Notes under the pieces: model-generated
Told to the model about the DNA's origin: nothing
The model's database searches: none
Seen by the model: only the letters and a program-made list of their open reading frames with translations
Assembly: GCA_964596165.1 (NCBI GenBank)
Contig: CAZQTW010000018.1
Location: 23,811 to 87,810, forward strand
DNA from: CAYUQT01 sp964596165
GTDB lineage: Bacteria; Planctomycetota; Phycisphaerae; UBA1845; JAFGLZ01
Direction of reading: 5' to 3'
DNA length: 64,000 bases
Shown here: piece after piece, positions 25,234 through 34,369 of the stretch
Layout of the letters: each line of letters opens with the position of its first letter
How positions within the stretch are numbered: position 1 is the stretch's first letter
Program-made: the position numbers and the translations under genes

Positions 25234-26268
25234 ATGAGTGCAAAAGTCGGCATCGGGATCATCGGTTTCGGCCACTGGCCCAAGACGGCCTATGCCCCCA
25301 TTCTTCGCGAAATGGCCGACGTTGAGGTGGTGGCCGTCGCCGCGCGGACCGAGGCGACGTTTACGGCCGTCCACGAATTACTCTCACCGAACGTTACGAC
25401 GTACCACAACTACCACGACCTGCTGGCAGACAAACGCGTGGAGGCCGTCATTATCGCCGCGCCGAACGCCCTGCATGCCGAAGTGGCCTCCTGGGCGGCC
25501 AAGGCGGGCAAGCACATCCTTCTGGAAGCCCCCTTCGGCGAACGATTGGACGAGGTCCTCTCGATGCTCGATCGGGTCGGCAAGAAGGGCCGGGTCTTTC
25601 AGGGTGACTTGGAATTGGGCTATCTGCCGGTGGTTCACAAGCTCAGGGGGTTGGCCGATCACGCCGTGCTGGGCCGGATGCTCTCTGTGTCTGTGTCGCT
25701 CTGGTGCAACTGGGGATTCGGCGGCGGCCGCTGGTCTGAGGAGCAGACGCGGTGCGGGTTCTTCGTGTGGACCGGCGCATGGTACATCCACCTTCTCGAT
25801 CTTCTCATTGGCCGGCTTCCGGAAAGGGTCTCCGCTTTCGGTGTTCGGGCGATGAACGGGCAACTCATGGACCACGGCTGCGCCTTGCTCGACTACGGGA
25901 GAAACCTGATCGGCCAGTTCGAGTACAACATGGTGGCCGTCGACGGGCAGGACATTCAGGTCCGGATCACGGGCACCCGGGGCGAGGCATGGGCCGATCT
26001 TTTCACGGGCGAATACCAATGGCGAACGGCCGATTCAAAGGAATGGCAGTCGGCGTCGGCCCCGGCGCTTCAACCGGCGCCGGGTTTCGTCGGTATGAGA
26101 GAGTGCCTTACGGGGTTTGTCAACGCGATCACAAAGGGCGAACCGGTACTCGCGGATGAGACGGCGTGCCGTCGTGTTCATGAGGTAGCCTTCGCCGTTC
26201 AACAAGCGGCCGACGAGGTGAGAATCGTCGAGCTGGCGAAGGATTTCCCCACGGAATCGGAAGGGTAG
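25234..26268 (+). CDS. Gfo/Idh/MocA family oxidoreductase (cytoplasmic)
   Basis: 344 aa. A Rossmann N-terminus (VGIGIIGFGHWPKTAYAPI) and a C-terminal alpha/beta domain are present. The EKP motif of the family is replaced by EAPFGERLDEV, so the usual catalytic Lys is missing at that position. No twin-arginine or Sec signal is visible, unlike the pair at 0.3-3.0 kb. GGGAG lies before the ATG. It could be an active oxidoreductase with altered chemistry or a non-catalytic relative; the substrate is unknown. Confidence 0.85.
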   Translation: MSAKVGIGIIGFGHWPKTAYAPILREMADVEVVAVAARTEATFTAVHELLSPNVTTYHNYHDLLADKRVEAVIIAAPNALHAEVASWAAKAGKHILLEAPFGERLDEVLSMLDRVGKKGRVFQGDLELGYLPVVHKLRGLADHAVLGRMLSVSVSLWCNWGFGGGRWSEEQTRCGFFVWTGAWYIHLLDLLIGRLPERVSAFGVRAMNGQLMDHGCALLDYGRNLIGQFEYNMVAVDGQDIQVRITGTRGEAWADLFTGEYQWRTADSKEWQSASAPALQPAPGFVGMRECLTGFVNAITKGEPVLADETACRRVHEVAFAVQQAADEVRIVELAKDFPTESEG

Positions 26269-26357
26269 GCAGACCATCGCTCGGAGACACGCAACTCCGC
26301 CACTCGCGGATTGTGGCGTCTTGAGCGTCCGGTGAAGCATGTTTGAGAGTCCGCCGG

Positions 26358-26519
26358 TCAATCAACCGGCGAGAACTCGTCCTTGCCCACGCCGCAGAGT
26401 GGGCAGACCCAGTCGTCAGGCAGCTTCTCAAACGGCGTTCCGGGTTCGACGCCGTTGTCCGGGTCGCCTACCGCCGGATCGTATACATAACCGCAGGCAT
26501 CGCATTCATATTTCTTCAT
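26358..26519 (-). CDS. Rubredoxin
   Basis: A 53-aa gene read on the minus strand. It has both Cys pairs of the Fe(SCys)4 site, YECDACGYVYDPAVGD at the N-terminus and DDWVCPLCGVGKDEF at the C-terminus, with GVEPGTPFEKLP between them. AAAGGG and GGAGAG precede the ATG. Rubredoxins are small electron carriers that feed superoxide reductase, rubrerythrin and flavodiiron proteins, all encoded at 48-54 kb in this window, so it is a plausible electron donor for that set although it is encoded 22 kb away. Confidence 0.93.
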   Translation of the reverse strand: MKKYECDACGYVYDPAVGDPDNGVEPGTPFEKLPDDWVCPLCGVGKDEFSPVD

Positions 26520-26702
26520 GATTCCCTTTCTCTCCAGCTTCGGCCCGCACCTTTGCCCTTGCTATACGGCGTTCCCCGAAACACCACGAGTTCAACTCAG
26601 GGGCATCTTAGCGGGTCTTCCGCGTCAGGTCGAATCGAAAGACGGCCGCATTCCGTTGTAGCGGGGTCAATCAAGAGGACAGAGTGTCCGTCCCAGATGC
26701 GC

Positions 26703-27063
26703 TCAATGATCTCTAGTGCCGGTCTTCGCCTTGCCGTTTCCGGATGCCACATCCAGCGGCGGCGAAAGGAGATTATCGACGACCTGATTGCCCTGTCCAC
26801 CGACTATCTTCAGGGAAGTCGGCGGGCTTGCCGCCCGGTCGGTCGTCCCGTATCAGGCAATCGCTGATCCGGCTGCGGGTCAGGTTCCGGACGAGCAAAC
26901 CGGCATTGTCGCAATCGAGGATCGTGCAGCCGGTAATGTTAAAGCGGTCGCACGTGTCGACGACAACGCCGGCCTCCGCATCGTGGACGCCCTCCACGTG
27001 GAGCCCCGTCAGGGTGCAGTCGCGAGAGGCCGAGCGACTTGACGCTGCCGGGCTTTTCTGCAC
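26703..27063 (-). pseudogene. Frameshifted parallel beta-helix gene fragment
   Basis: The upstream frame reads DCTLTGLHVEGVHDAEAG, FNITGCTILDCDNAGLLV and ISDCLIRDDRPGG, which are regular beta-helix coils as in pectate-lyase-like proteins. Near 26825, within a run of G and C, the reading shifts and continues as SLKIVGGQGNQVVDNLL before a stop at 26703; that ending is typical of beta-helix proteins. The N-terminal half and signal peptide are missing because the fragment abuts the divergent gene at 27100. Probably a truncated, frameshifted remnant of an exported polysaccharide-binding or -cleaving protein. Confidence 0.6.
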
Positions 27064-27099
27064 GATGATGGAACATCCGGCAAGATACGGAGAACTACG

Positions 27100-28644
27100 A
27101 TGAGTCGAGAACTCAACATCCTCGTGACGGCACTGTGCGTCGTGGGCTTATGGACCCTTGCGGCGACGTACGCCGAGGAGCCCCCCGCGTCGCAAAAGAC
27201 CGATGCCGATAGGACGGCGCCCGCGCCGGCCGGGACGATCGACATCGGTTCCAGACGGGAGTTGTTCGTGGATGACTTCCTGATTGACCGACGGGTCGGC
27301 GCCGAACTGCGGCTGCATCACCCGACGCCGCGAGAGATCGTGATGGTCCACGATGCCCCGTGGGAGGGAAGCGGCTGCGGCTATCACGTCATCTTCCGTG
27401 ACGGCGATCGATTTCGCATGTACTACATCGCCGCGGCCTTGACCAGCGAAGACGGAACCCAACTGCCCCAGCGTCCCCTGTACGTCTGTTATGCAGAAAG
27501 CAAGGACGGCATCCATTGGACCAAACCCGACCTGGGGCTGATCGAAGTCAACGGCTCCAAGCACAACAACGTTGTCTGGACGACGCCGACGACGGACAAC
27601 TTCGCCGTGTACAAGGACACAAATCCCGCCTGCCGCGACGGCGAACAGTACAAGGCGCTCGCGTCCGGCAAGGGCGGACTCTGGGCATGCAAGTCGGCCG
27701 ATGGTCTGCACTGGTCATTTCTGAAGGACAGCCCCATCATCACCCAGGGGGCGTTCGACTCCCTGAACCTCGCGTTTTGGGACCCTGTCCGGCGACACTA
27801 TTGGTGCTACTTCCGCGACTTCCACAAGGGGCTTCGCGACATCCGCGTTTCGACGTCGTCGGATTTCCTCACCTGGACCGAGCCGGAGATGCTCCGCTAC
27901 GTCGACTCGCCCGAGGAGCAGCTCTACACCAACATGGTGATCCCGTATTACCGGGCGCCGCACATCTTTGTCGGTTTCCCGACCCGGTATACCGAGCGGA
28001 AATGGTCGGCGGCGTTCCGGCAACTGCCCGATCCCGAGCACCGACAGCGGCGGATGAAGTTCTCGCCGCGATACGGCACGGCGATCACCGACGGACTCTT
28101 CATGTCCAGTCGCGATGGACGCGTCTTCCACCGCTGGGGAGAGGCCTTCATCCGGCCGGGCATTGAGAGGAAGAACAACTGGCTCTACGGCGACGGATAC
28201 CAGAACTGGGGGCTGATCGAGACCGCCGCCGCCGACCCGCTGGCCCCTCCGGAGCTGTCCGTCTATACCACGGAGGACAACTGGAAAAGGGCAACGCGTC
28301 TCCGCCGCCACACGCTAAGGATCGACGGTTTCGTATCGCTGGCCGCGCCGCTCAAGGGCGGTGAGATCGTCACCAAGCCGGTCGTTTTCGCCGGCTCGAA
28401 GCTGACGCTCAACTTCTCCACATCCGCTGCCGGCAGCGTCCATGTCGAGCTACAGGACATAGCAGGTAAGCCATTGGACGGATTGGCACTGGCGGACTGT
28501 GACGAGGTGTTCGGTGACTCGCTCGAACGCGTGGTGACGTGGAAGGATGGCCGGTCCGACGTGCGACGTTTCGCGGGGCAACCGGTCCGCATCCGGCTGG
28601 CGATGAAGGACGCGGACATCTTCTCGCTGAGGTTCTCCGAGTGA
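27100..28644 (+). CDS. Secreted GH43/GH32-like five-bladed propeller protein
   Basis: 514 aa with a signal peptide (residues 1-25) and a GGAGAA ribosome site. The body has recurring blade signatures such as RMYYIAAALTSEDG, YVCYAESKDGIHWTKPDLG, GLWACKSADGLHWSFLKD and DIRVSTSSDFLTWTEPE, as in the GH43/GH32/GH68 furanosidase superfamily. The opening SRRELFVDDFLIDR is common in planctomycete homologues. The last 100 residues are a beta-sandwich. Catalytic residues cannot be assigned with confidence, so it may be a glycosidase or a binding protein. Confidence 0.75.
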   Translation: MSRELNILVTALCVVGLWTLAATYAEEPPASQKTDADRTAPAPAGTIDIGSRRELFVDDFLIDRRVGAELRLHHPTPREIVMVHDAPWEGSGCGYHVIFRDGDRFRMYYIAAALTSEDGTQLPQRPLYVCYAESKDGIHWTKPDLGLIEVNGSKHNNVVWTTPTTDNFAVYKDTNPACRDGEQYKALASGKGGLWACKSADGLHWSFLKDSPIITQGAFDSLNLAFWDPVRRHYWCYFRDFHKGLRDIRVSTSSDFLTWTEPEMLRYVDSPEEQLYTNMVIPYYRAPHIFVGFPTRYTERKWSAAFRQLPDPEHRQRRMKFSPRYGTAITDGLFMSSRDGRVFHRWGEAFIRPGIERKNNWLYGDGYQNWGLIETAAADPLAPPELSVYTTEDNWKRATRLRRHTLRIDGFVSLAAPLKGGEIVTKPVVFAGSKLTLNFSTSAAGSVHVELQDIAGKPLDGLALADCDEVFGDSLERVVTWKDGRSDVRRFAGQPVRIRLAMKDADIFSLRFSE

Positions 28645-28852
28645 ACCGGACGTACCCTGGACCTGACCTGCAATACGTCGACAAAGACCGCAGCGACGAT
28701 TCCCCGCACATCGGTGCGGCGCCGCCAACCGGTTCCGTCCTTCCCTTGGAGGTCCCGCGGTTGACTCGCGCCCGGATACCCCTCTATCCTTCGCGCCGGA
28801 CGGGTCGTGGTTCCTGCAATCCCGGACACGGCATCGGCCTGAAGAGGAGCAC

Positions 28853-29404
28853 ATGAGAACGGGAAGACGTGCCGGTGACTTGGTCATTGCGGTGGTAGGA
28901 GTGATCCTCGTGTTCCTGGGCTTACAGGCCGTGGCTGCACCAACGCTTGAACAAGGCTTTCGGAACCCTCCCGACTCGGCCAAACCCTGGGTCTGTTGGT
29001 GGTGGCTCAAGGGAAACGTCAGCGAATCCTCGATCACGCGTGATTTGGAAGAAATGAAGCGGAAAGGCGTGGGCGGGCTTCTTCTCTTCAACGCACGCGG
29101 CTACCACGAAGGCCACGCACCCCTGCCGTCCAGCCGCATGGAGTTCATGAGCCCCGAATGGCCCTGGAAGGGGTCACGTTCGCCATGGGCGAAGCCCACC
29201 GCCTTGGGCTGATCATGAGCCTCAATCTCAGCAGTTGTGCCGGCGCATGAGCGTGCTGCCAGGACCAACGTCGCCCTGGTCAATACGAGGGGTAAGAGAC
29301 CCGCCTGGCAGGGTTTCTCCGCCGAGGATCGCCTCTTGCCCTCAGGACTGGTCGGTCCCGTGCGCATTGAGTTCGGCCGACAACAGGGCGTTCGATTGGA
29401 GTGA
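28853..29404 (+). pseudogene. GH106-like glycoside hydrolase gene with large internal deletion
   Basis: The start is intact: ATG with GAGGAG, a signal peptide, then LEQGFRNPPDSAKPWVCWWW and SSITRDLEEMKRKGVGGLL, the N-terminus of the alpha-L-rhamnosidase-type GH106 group. After MSPEW the reading shifts to AMGEAHRLGLIMSLNLSSC (frame +1) and stops. From about 29245 a third piece in the original frame reads RPAWQGFSAEDRLLPSG then LVGPVRIEFG to a stop at 29402, which resembles the C-terminal end of the same family. Several hundred codons between are absent, so a long enzyme has been reduced to its two ends. Confidence 0.65.
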
Positions 29405-29531
29405 TGTCTTCCGGCCGACGAACCGCGCACGTTGTGCCTGTGAACTCACGTTTGTGTGGCGCCCGGACGGCCACGGCCATGGCGCGGGATCGCCGGATGA
29501 CCGACAATCGTACGAGTGGGCCGGCGCTATC

Positions 29532-30785
29532 TCACCATTTCAGGTTCACATACCAGACCCACACGAACGTGTAAGCGATGTCGATTCCGATGAGCAACTT
29601 CGCCCACCATCGGAGGGGCGCGCGGAGGCCGACGAGCAGCAGGATGAACAGCAACGGGTAGAAGTCGAGAAGATATCGCGCGCCGGAGCGGCAGGACTCA
29701 TGGCCATAGTAGAAGAGTAACGGAGACAACGAGAGCCCCACTCCCAGCCAGAAGGCTCCCAGCAGACGATCCCGACGAATCGCTGCGATCAGGCAGAGGA
29801 AAGCGGGTGATGTGAAGAATAGACCCGTACCGTAATGTGAGCTAATCAGATATGGCGGCGTATCGATCCACACCGGAGGATCAAGGAAGAAGGCGCGAAT
29901 ATTGTCGATCAGGAAGACCGGACTGAATACGCCCTTAGCCAGGCGATCAGCATATTGTGCCGATACCAGCATCCGCGAGCGGCCGAAATCGAACGGACTA
30001 CCGAACTGGGCGTTGTTGAGCCAGAGGAGGAAGACGCCCATCACGGCCGGACCGATGAAAAACGGCGCCAAGCGAAGCAATCGCCGACCCCGTCCCGACG
30101 ACCGGGGTTCGTCATCCCAGAGGAGGTAGAGCAGGGCGGGAAGTGCTCCGACTGCCGGTGGCCTGCTCGCAAAGGCAAAGGCGTATGCGACGCCGGCAGC
30201 CAGGCGTTGGCGGTTCGAGGCCAGACAGAGCGACGCCGTCAACGCCGCCAAGGTGAACCAGTGCGCCGTGTACCACACACCTCGGTATGGGACGTTGACC
30301 CAGATGATGGTTCCCATCGCATAGAATGCTGTGAGCCATGTCAATCTATCGTCTTCCGTGCGGACCTGTGCGCGTCGTGCGATGAGCCACATCGCCTGAT
30401 GCATCAGCGCGACCGACAGCGCGGCCAGCAGACAATGCAGAAGGCGATCCGGAATACGATCGCCCACAATCGCCACCGGCCCCAGTAGGAGTAGCGTCGG
30501 TCCCGGCGGAAACGAGGAGTACAGTCTTCCATCGACCAGCGAGAGATCTCGCAACAATAGGTCGGGTTTCAGGTCCAGCCGTCCCTTCAGCCATGCCTGG
30601 GCCTGAACCACGTAGTGATGCGGCCCGGTCGGCCTGACCAGCGACCACCAGCGGAGCGTGCTTCCGTACACCGTGGCCGCATAGATGCCCAGGCTGAGCA
30701 GAAACCAGCGGATGGGATGAGGATGCGCTGCGGCCGAGCCGCTGGCGTAGGGCAACACGATAGGCGGTTCACTGTCCACCGGCAT
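29532..30785 (-). CDS. Multi-spanning membrane protein, GT39/ArnT-like glycosyltransferase candidate
   Basis: 417 aa from ATG 30785 (a TTG at 30812 is possible). About ten hydrophobic spans are visible, with the early loop HHYVVQAQAWLKGRLDLKPD and a periplasmic-like YSSFPPGPTLLLLG resembling the first loop of polyprenyl-phosphate-dependent mannosyl or arabinosyl transferases. The usual acidic DE/ED pair of GT39 is not obvious, so the assignment is tentative. Convergent with the decayed GH106 gene and downstream of the ThuA-Gfo gene, 54 bases apart. Confidence 0.7.
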   Translation of the reverse strand: MPVDSEPPIVLPYASGSAAAHPHPIRWFLLSLGIYAATVYGSTLRWWSLVRPTGPHHYVVQAQAWLKGRLDLKPDLLLRDLSLVDGRLYSSFPPGPTLLLLGPVAIVGDRIPDRLLHCLLAALSVALMHQAMWLIARRAQVRTEDDRLTWLTAFYAMGTIIWVNVPYRGVWYTAHWFTLAALTASLCLASNRQRLAAGVAYAFAFASRPPAVGALPALLYLLWDDEPRSSGRGRRLLRLAPFFIGPAVMGVFLLWLNNAQFGSPFDFGRSRMLVSAQYADRLAKGVFSPVFLIDNIRAFFLDPPVWIDTPPYLISSHYGTGLFFTSPAFLCLIAAIRRDRLLGAFWLGVGLSLSPLLFYYGHESCRSGARYLLDFYPLLFILLLVGLRAPLRWWAKLLIGIDIAYTFVWVWYVNLKW

Positions 30786-30839
30786 GGTCCATGCACACCC
30801 TCGAGAGATCAACCTTCTCGCGCGAATGACTTGCCTGGG

Positions 30840-32501
30840 CTACCGAGATCTCGGTCCGAATACCTCGTCCTCGTAAGGCATCGCAAGGGGCGCCCCCTTG
30901 GCGCTCGATTGTTCGGACAGGCTCAGCACACCGATTACACGGCGTGCCGATTCCGGCGTCACCTCCAGCGGATCGCCCAGAAGCAAATGGTCGGCCAGCG
31001 CCCGGTAGTAGCCATGCCAATCGCCCTTGAGGAACGGTATGAGGCTTTCGACCTTTCGACCGTCCGTCAACACCTTGACGAGCCGTATCGTGTCGTTCGG
31101 CCCCATCGTGACGGCGCCGCGGGTGCCCAGGATTCGCCACTTGGGTTTGTCGACGGCGGCGATGCTCGACTGTTCAAACGTGGCCATCACACCGCCCTCG
31201 AACCGGATCGTCGTCCAGCAGTGGTCCTCGTTGGTCACGTGATGCCAAACTCGTTTGGGAGGGAAGAAGCCGAACACGCTCTCGATCCGGCGCGGAACCA
31301 GGTTGAGAATCCAATCGATGAAATGCGCCCCCCAATCATAGAATGCCCCGCCGCTGATCGCCTTGTTGCTTCGCCACCAGTCCCCGGGATAGGAATAGCT
31401 GCTCATGCAGGCCTCGACTTGGAACACATCACCAATCTCACCGGCGTCGATGAGCTCCTTGATCGTCAGGTAGTCGGCGTCACGGCGGCGATTGTGGAAG
31501 ACGGTACAGACCTTGCCGGCCTTTCGGGCCGCCCGGATCATGTCGGTCGATTCCTTGATGGTGAGCGCGAAGGGCTTCTCGCAGACCACGTGCCGACCCG
31601 CCTTACTGCATTGAATCGCAAGCGGAGCATGCGTGTTGTGCGGCGTAACGAGAACGCACAGCTCTATCTGATCGTCGCCAAGCATTGCATCCACCGACGA
31701 ATACGTCTTGATGCCCGGCAGGTCGTCCTCCGCAGTCGACAGCCGCGACTCGTCACTGTCGCAGACGGCAACCACCTGGAGCCCCTTGGCCATGTTGATG
31801 CTCTCGGCGTGGTGCTTGCCCATGTTGAACGACCCGCCATAGCCAATGATCCCGCAACCGATGACCCGCTCGAAGGCCTCGGTCTCGCCGCAGACCCACC
31901 GGAGTTGCCGAACGACCTGCGACTGAAACGCGGGGTTGTTGAAGGCCTCAACGCCGTGACCCAGCGCCAGATAGGCGATGCGGCCCTTGCCCTGGGTCCG
32001 GGTATAGGCCATCGGGTGGGCGACATGGTGCCAATAGGCCTGGAGGTAGGCATCGTACTCCGCGTGATTCTTGACGATGTACAGCTCATCGGTGATCCGG
32101 AACGGCTGCACACGGGCGGCCAGAGGGTGATCGGGGTCCTTCACGGTGACCTCGAACGGTACCACGGCGCCGTGGCCGATGAATTGGCTGCCGATCAGCT
32201 TCATGTACCCTTCGTTCTTCACGAACGAGTCGTTTCCGCAATGGATGCCCACCAGCCCGCCGCCGTTCTCCACGAAGCGGATAATGCCTCGTTCCTGATT
32301 GGCCGTCAGCTCGCCGCCCTGTGCGTAGACGATCGCGGCGGCATACCGGCTTCGCGGCAGCGTCGCCAAAGCATTCCGGTCCGTTGTGCGGGTCACGTCA
32401 AACCGTCCGGTGGCCAGCAAAAACGACTCCAGAATGCGCCCACAGGCCTCGAAGTCGTGCCAACCACCGCCGAGCAATACCAGTACCTTCTTCGGCACCA
32501 T
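30840..32501 (-). CDS. ThuA-like domain fused to Gfo/Idh/MocA oxidoreductase
   Basis: 553 aa, GGGAG seven bases before the ATG. Residues 1-210 are a ThuA-like domain (KVLVLLGGGWHDFEACGRIL, GGLVGIHCGNDSF, DHPLAARVQPF, GKGRIAYLALGHG), the flavodoxin-like fold linked to trehalose and other sugar use. Residues 215-553 are a full Gfo oxidoreductase with Rossmann CGIIGYGGSFNMG, EKP motif VVCEKPFALT and GGAFYDWGAHFIDWILN. Neither half has a signal peptide. The two activities are commonly encoded side by side; here they are joined, suggesting successive steps on one sugar. Confidence 0.85.
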   Translation of the reverse strand: MVPKKVLVLLGGGWHDFEACGRILESFLLATGRFDVTRTTDRNALATLPRSRYAAAIVYAQGGELTANQERGIIRFVENGGGLVGIHCGNDSFVKNEGYMKLIGSQFIGHGAVVPFEVTVKDPDHPLAARVQPFRITDELYIVKNHAEYDAYLQAYWHHVAHPMAYTRTQGKGRIAYLALGHGVEAFNNPAFQSQVVRQLRWVCGETEAFERVIGCGIIGYGGSFNMGKHHAESINMAKGLQVVAVCDSDESRLSTAEDDLPGIKTYSSVDAMLGDDQIELCVLVTPHNTHAPLAIQCSKAGRHVVCEKPFALTIKESTDMIRAARKAGKVCTVFHNRRRDADYLTIKELIDAGEIGDVFQVEACMSSYSYPGDWWRSNKAISGGAFYDWGAHFIDWILNLVPRRIESVFGFFPPKRVWHHVTNEDHCWTTIRFEGGVMATFEQSSIAAVDKPKWRILGTRGAVTMGPNDTIRLVKVLTDGRKVESLIPFLKGDWHGYYRALADHLLLGDPLEVTPESARRVIGVLSLSEQSSAKGAPLAMPYEDEVFGPRSR

Positions 32502-32824
32502 TCACAGGCTCCCTTTCAAAGACCGAACACGTTCGGCCGGGAACACAAGGCCCAACTAATCCGCGCACGATTCACCGGCCCACTCCGAGGAATCACCGCG
32601 CCAGCCATCTTCCGCGTGGAACGGCGTCGACGCAAGCCATTCAACGCGCCGAACGACGCCGGGCGGGAATCGGTTGCGGCGCTTCCGATCGCCCATCCCT
32701 TGCACGAAGCTACCGTGTGCCTCATGCGTCGCAAGTACGGTCGAAGACCGGTTCCGTCATTGAATGCGCCCCACCGTTCCGAGTACCATGTCACGATTGT
32801 CTTTGCACCCCTGGTGAGAGGACC
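32502..32824. other. Divergent intergenic region
   Basis: 323 bases between the ThuA-Gfo gene and lysS. An open frame runs through it into lysS but has no ribosome site or family-like content. I see no RNA gene and no promoter pair that I would trust. Confidence 0.55.
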
Positions 32825-34297
32825 ATGGTGTCTGAACAGAGCGACCAACAACAGCAGTATCTTGACCGGCAGAAGAAGGTGACCAAGCTACGCGAGCTGG
32901 GCATCGATCCCTACGGTGCCCGATTCGAGAATGCCGAGCCGTTCGCGAGCGTGCGCAAACGGGCCGAGGCGCTGAACATCTTGGCCGAACAGATTCTCGA
33001 TAGCGAACGAGCCCGCGTGGCCGGGCGAGTCATGCTTCAACGGGGCTTCGGCAGCCTGGTCTTTCTGACCGTTCGTGATCGAAGCGGCGACATGCAGGTC
33101 GGCCTCAGCAAGAAGATGCTTGCGGCGGCCTGGCCCGTGATCAAGCTGCTTGACCTCGGCGACCTGATCGGCGTCGAAGGCAAACTCGGCAAGACCAAGA
33201 CCGACGAACTGACCGTTTGGGCGGACTCGTTCACGCTGCTTTGTAAGTCCCTTCGCCCGATGCCCGAGAAGTGGCACGGCCTAACGGATACGGAGTGGCG
33301 GTATCGACACCGATACGTCGATCTGTTCGCGAATCCGCCCGTCCGCGACGCGTTCATGACACGGTGCGCGATCATCGATCACGTCCGGCGGTATCTGAGC
33401 GACCGGGGCTTTCTTGAGGTTGAGACGCCCATGCTCCAGCCGATCTACGGCGGCGCGGCGGCGCGGCCGTTCACGACGCACCACAACACGCTCGACATCG
33501 ACCTGTTTCTGCGGATCAGTCCGGAACTCTACCTCAAGCGGTTGCTCGTGGGGGGGCTTGAGCGGGTCTTCGAGATCAACCGCAACTTTCGGAACGAGGG
33601 GATCAGCACGAAGCACAATCCCGAGTTCACGATGCTCGAGGTCTATCAGGCTTATGGCGACTACCACGACATGATGGACCTGACCGAGGGCATGATCACC
33701 ACCGCCATCGAGCGGCTCGGCGGCGGATTCGTGAGGCAGTACGGTGATATCAAGATCGATTTCACACCGCCTTGGCCGCGCCGAACCTATGCGGAATGCC
33801 TCGAGGAGTACGCCGGGGTCAAGATGACCGACCTTGCGGCCGTTCGGGCCAAGGCGACTCAGCTCGGCATCGAACACGCCAAGATGGCCGACGCCGTGGT
33901 GGTCAACGAGGTCTTCGAGAGGACGGTCGAGCCGAGGCTGGTCAACCCGACGTTCGTGAAGGACTACCCGGCTCCGCTGTGCCCGCTGACGCGGCGCAAG
34001 CCGGATGACCCGACGATCGCCTTGCGGTTCGAGGTTTTCGCGGCCGGCGGGATCGAGTTGGGCAACGCCTACACCGAGCTGAACGACCCGACAGTCCAGG
34101 AAGAGAACCTCCGGACGCAATTGGCCGGACAGACCGAGACCATGGCGGTCATGGACGAGGATTTCCTGCTGGCGCTTCAGTACGGCATGCCGCCCGCGGG
34201 CGGGTTGGGCATTGGGATAGATCGGCTCGTTATGCTGTTAACGGGGTGCACAAGTATCCGCGACGTGATCTTGTTCCCACTTCAGCGGCCGAAATAG
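32825..34297 (+). CDS. lysS: Lysyl-tRNA synthetase, class II
   Basis: 490 aa from ATG 32825 (GAGAGG upstream). An N-terminal OB-fold anticodon-binding domain (residues 50-155) leads to the class II catalytic core: motif 2 EINRNFRNEGISTKHNPEF, and motif 3 GLGIGIDRLVMLLTG near the end. Charges tRNA-Lys with lysine using ATP. Length is typical for the bacterial class II enzyme. The upstream in-frame extension to 32321 overlaps the antisense gene and is not real. Confidence 0.96.
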   Translation: MVSEQSDQQQQYLDRQKKVTKLRELGIDPYGARFENAEPFASVRKRAEALNILAEQILDSERARVAGRVMLQRGFGSLVFLTVRDRSGDMQVGLSKKMLAAAWPVIKLLDLGDLIGVEGKLGKTKTDELTVWADSFTLLCKSLRPMPEKWHGLTDTEWRYRHRYVDLFANPPVRDAFMTRCAIIDHVRRYLSDRGFLEVETPMLQPIYGGAAARPFTTHHNTLDIDLFLRISPELYLKRLLVGGLERVFEINRNFRNEGISTKHNPEFTMLEVYQAYGDYHDMMDLTEGMITTAIERLGGGFVRQYGDIKIDFTPPWPRRTYAECLEEYAGVKMTDLAAVRAKATQLGIEHAKMADAVVVNEVFERTVEPRLVNPTFVKDYPAPLCPLTRRKPDDPTIALRFEVFAAGGIELGNAYTELNDPTVQEENLRTQLAGQTETMAVMDEDFLLALQYGMPPAGGLGIGIDRLVMLLTGCTSIRDVILFPLQRPK

Positions 34298-34369
34298 CCC
34301 CGGTGCGCTGTTCGATGAATTCCGTGAAATCTCAATACACGTGGTGTGACTAACCCTATACGTGTGACA

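Noticed and set aside
32321..32824. Upstream extension of lysS
   Set aside because: It runs antisense to the ThuA-Gfo gene and adds 168 residues not found in LysS; ATG 32825 has a ribosome site.
30615..32882. 755-codon plus-strand frame opposite the ThuA-Gfo gene
   Set aside because: Same reason: it lies antisense to a well-supported gene, lacks a ribosome site and has no recognisable domain.
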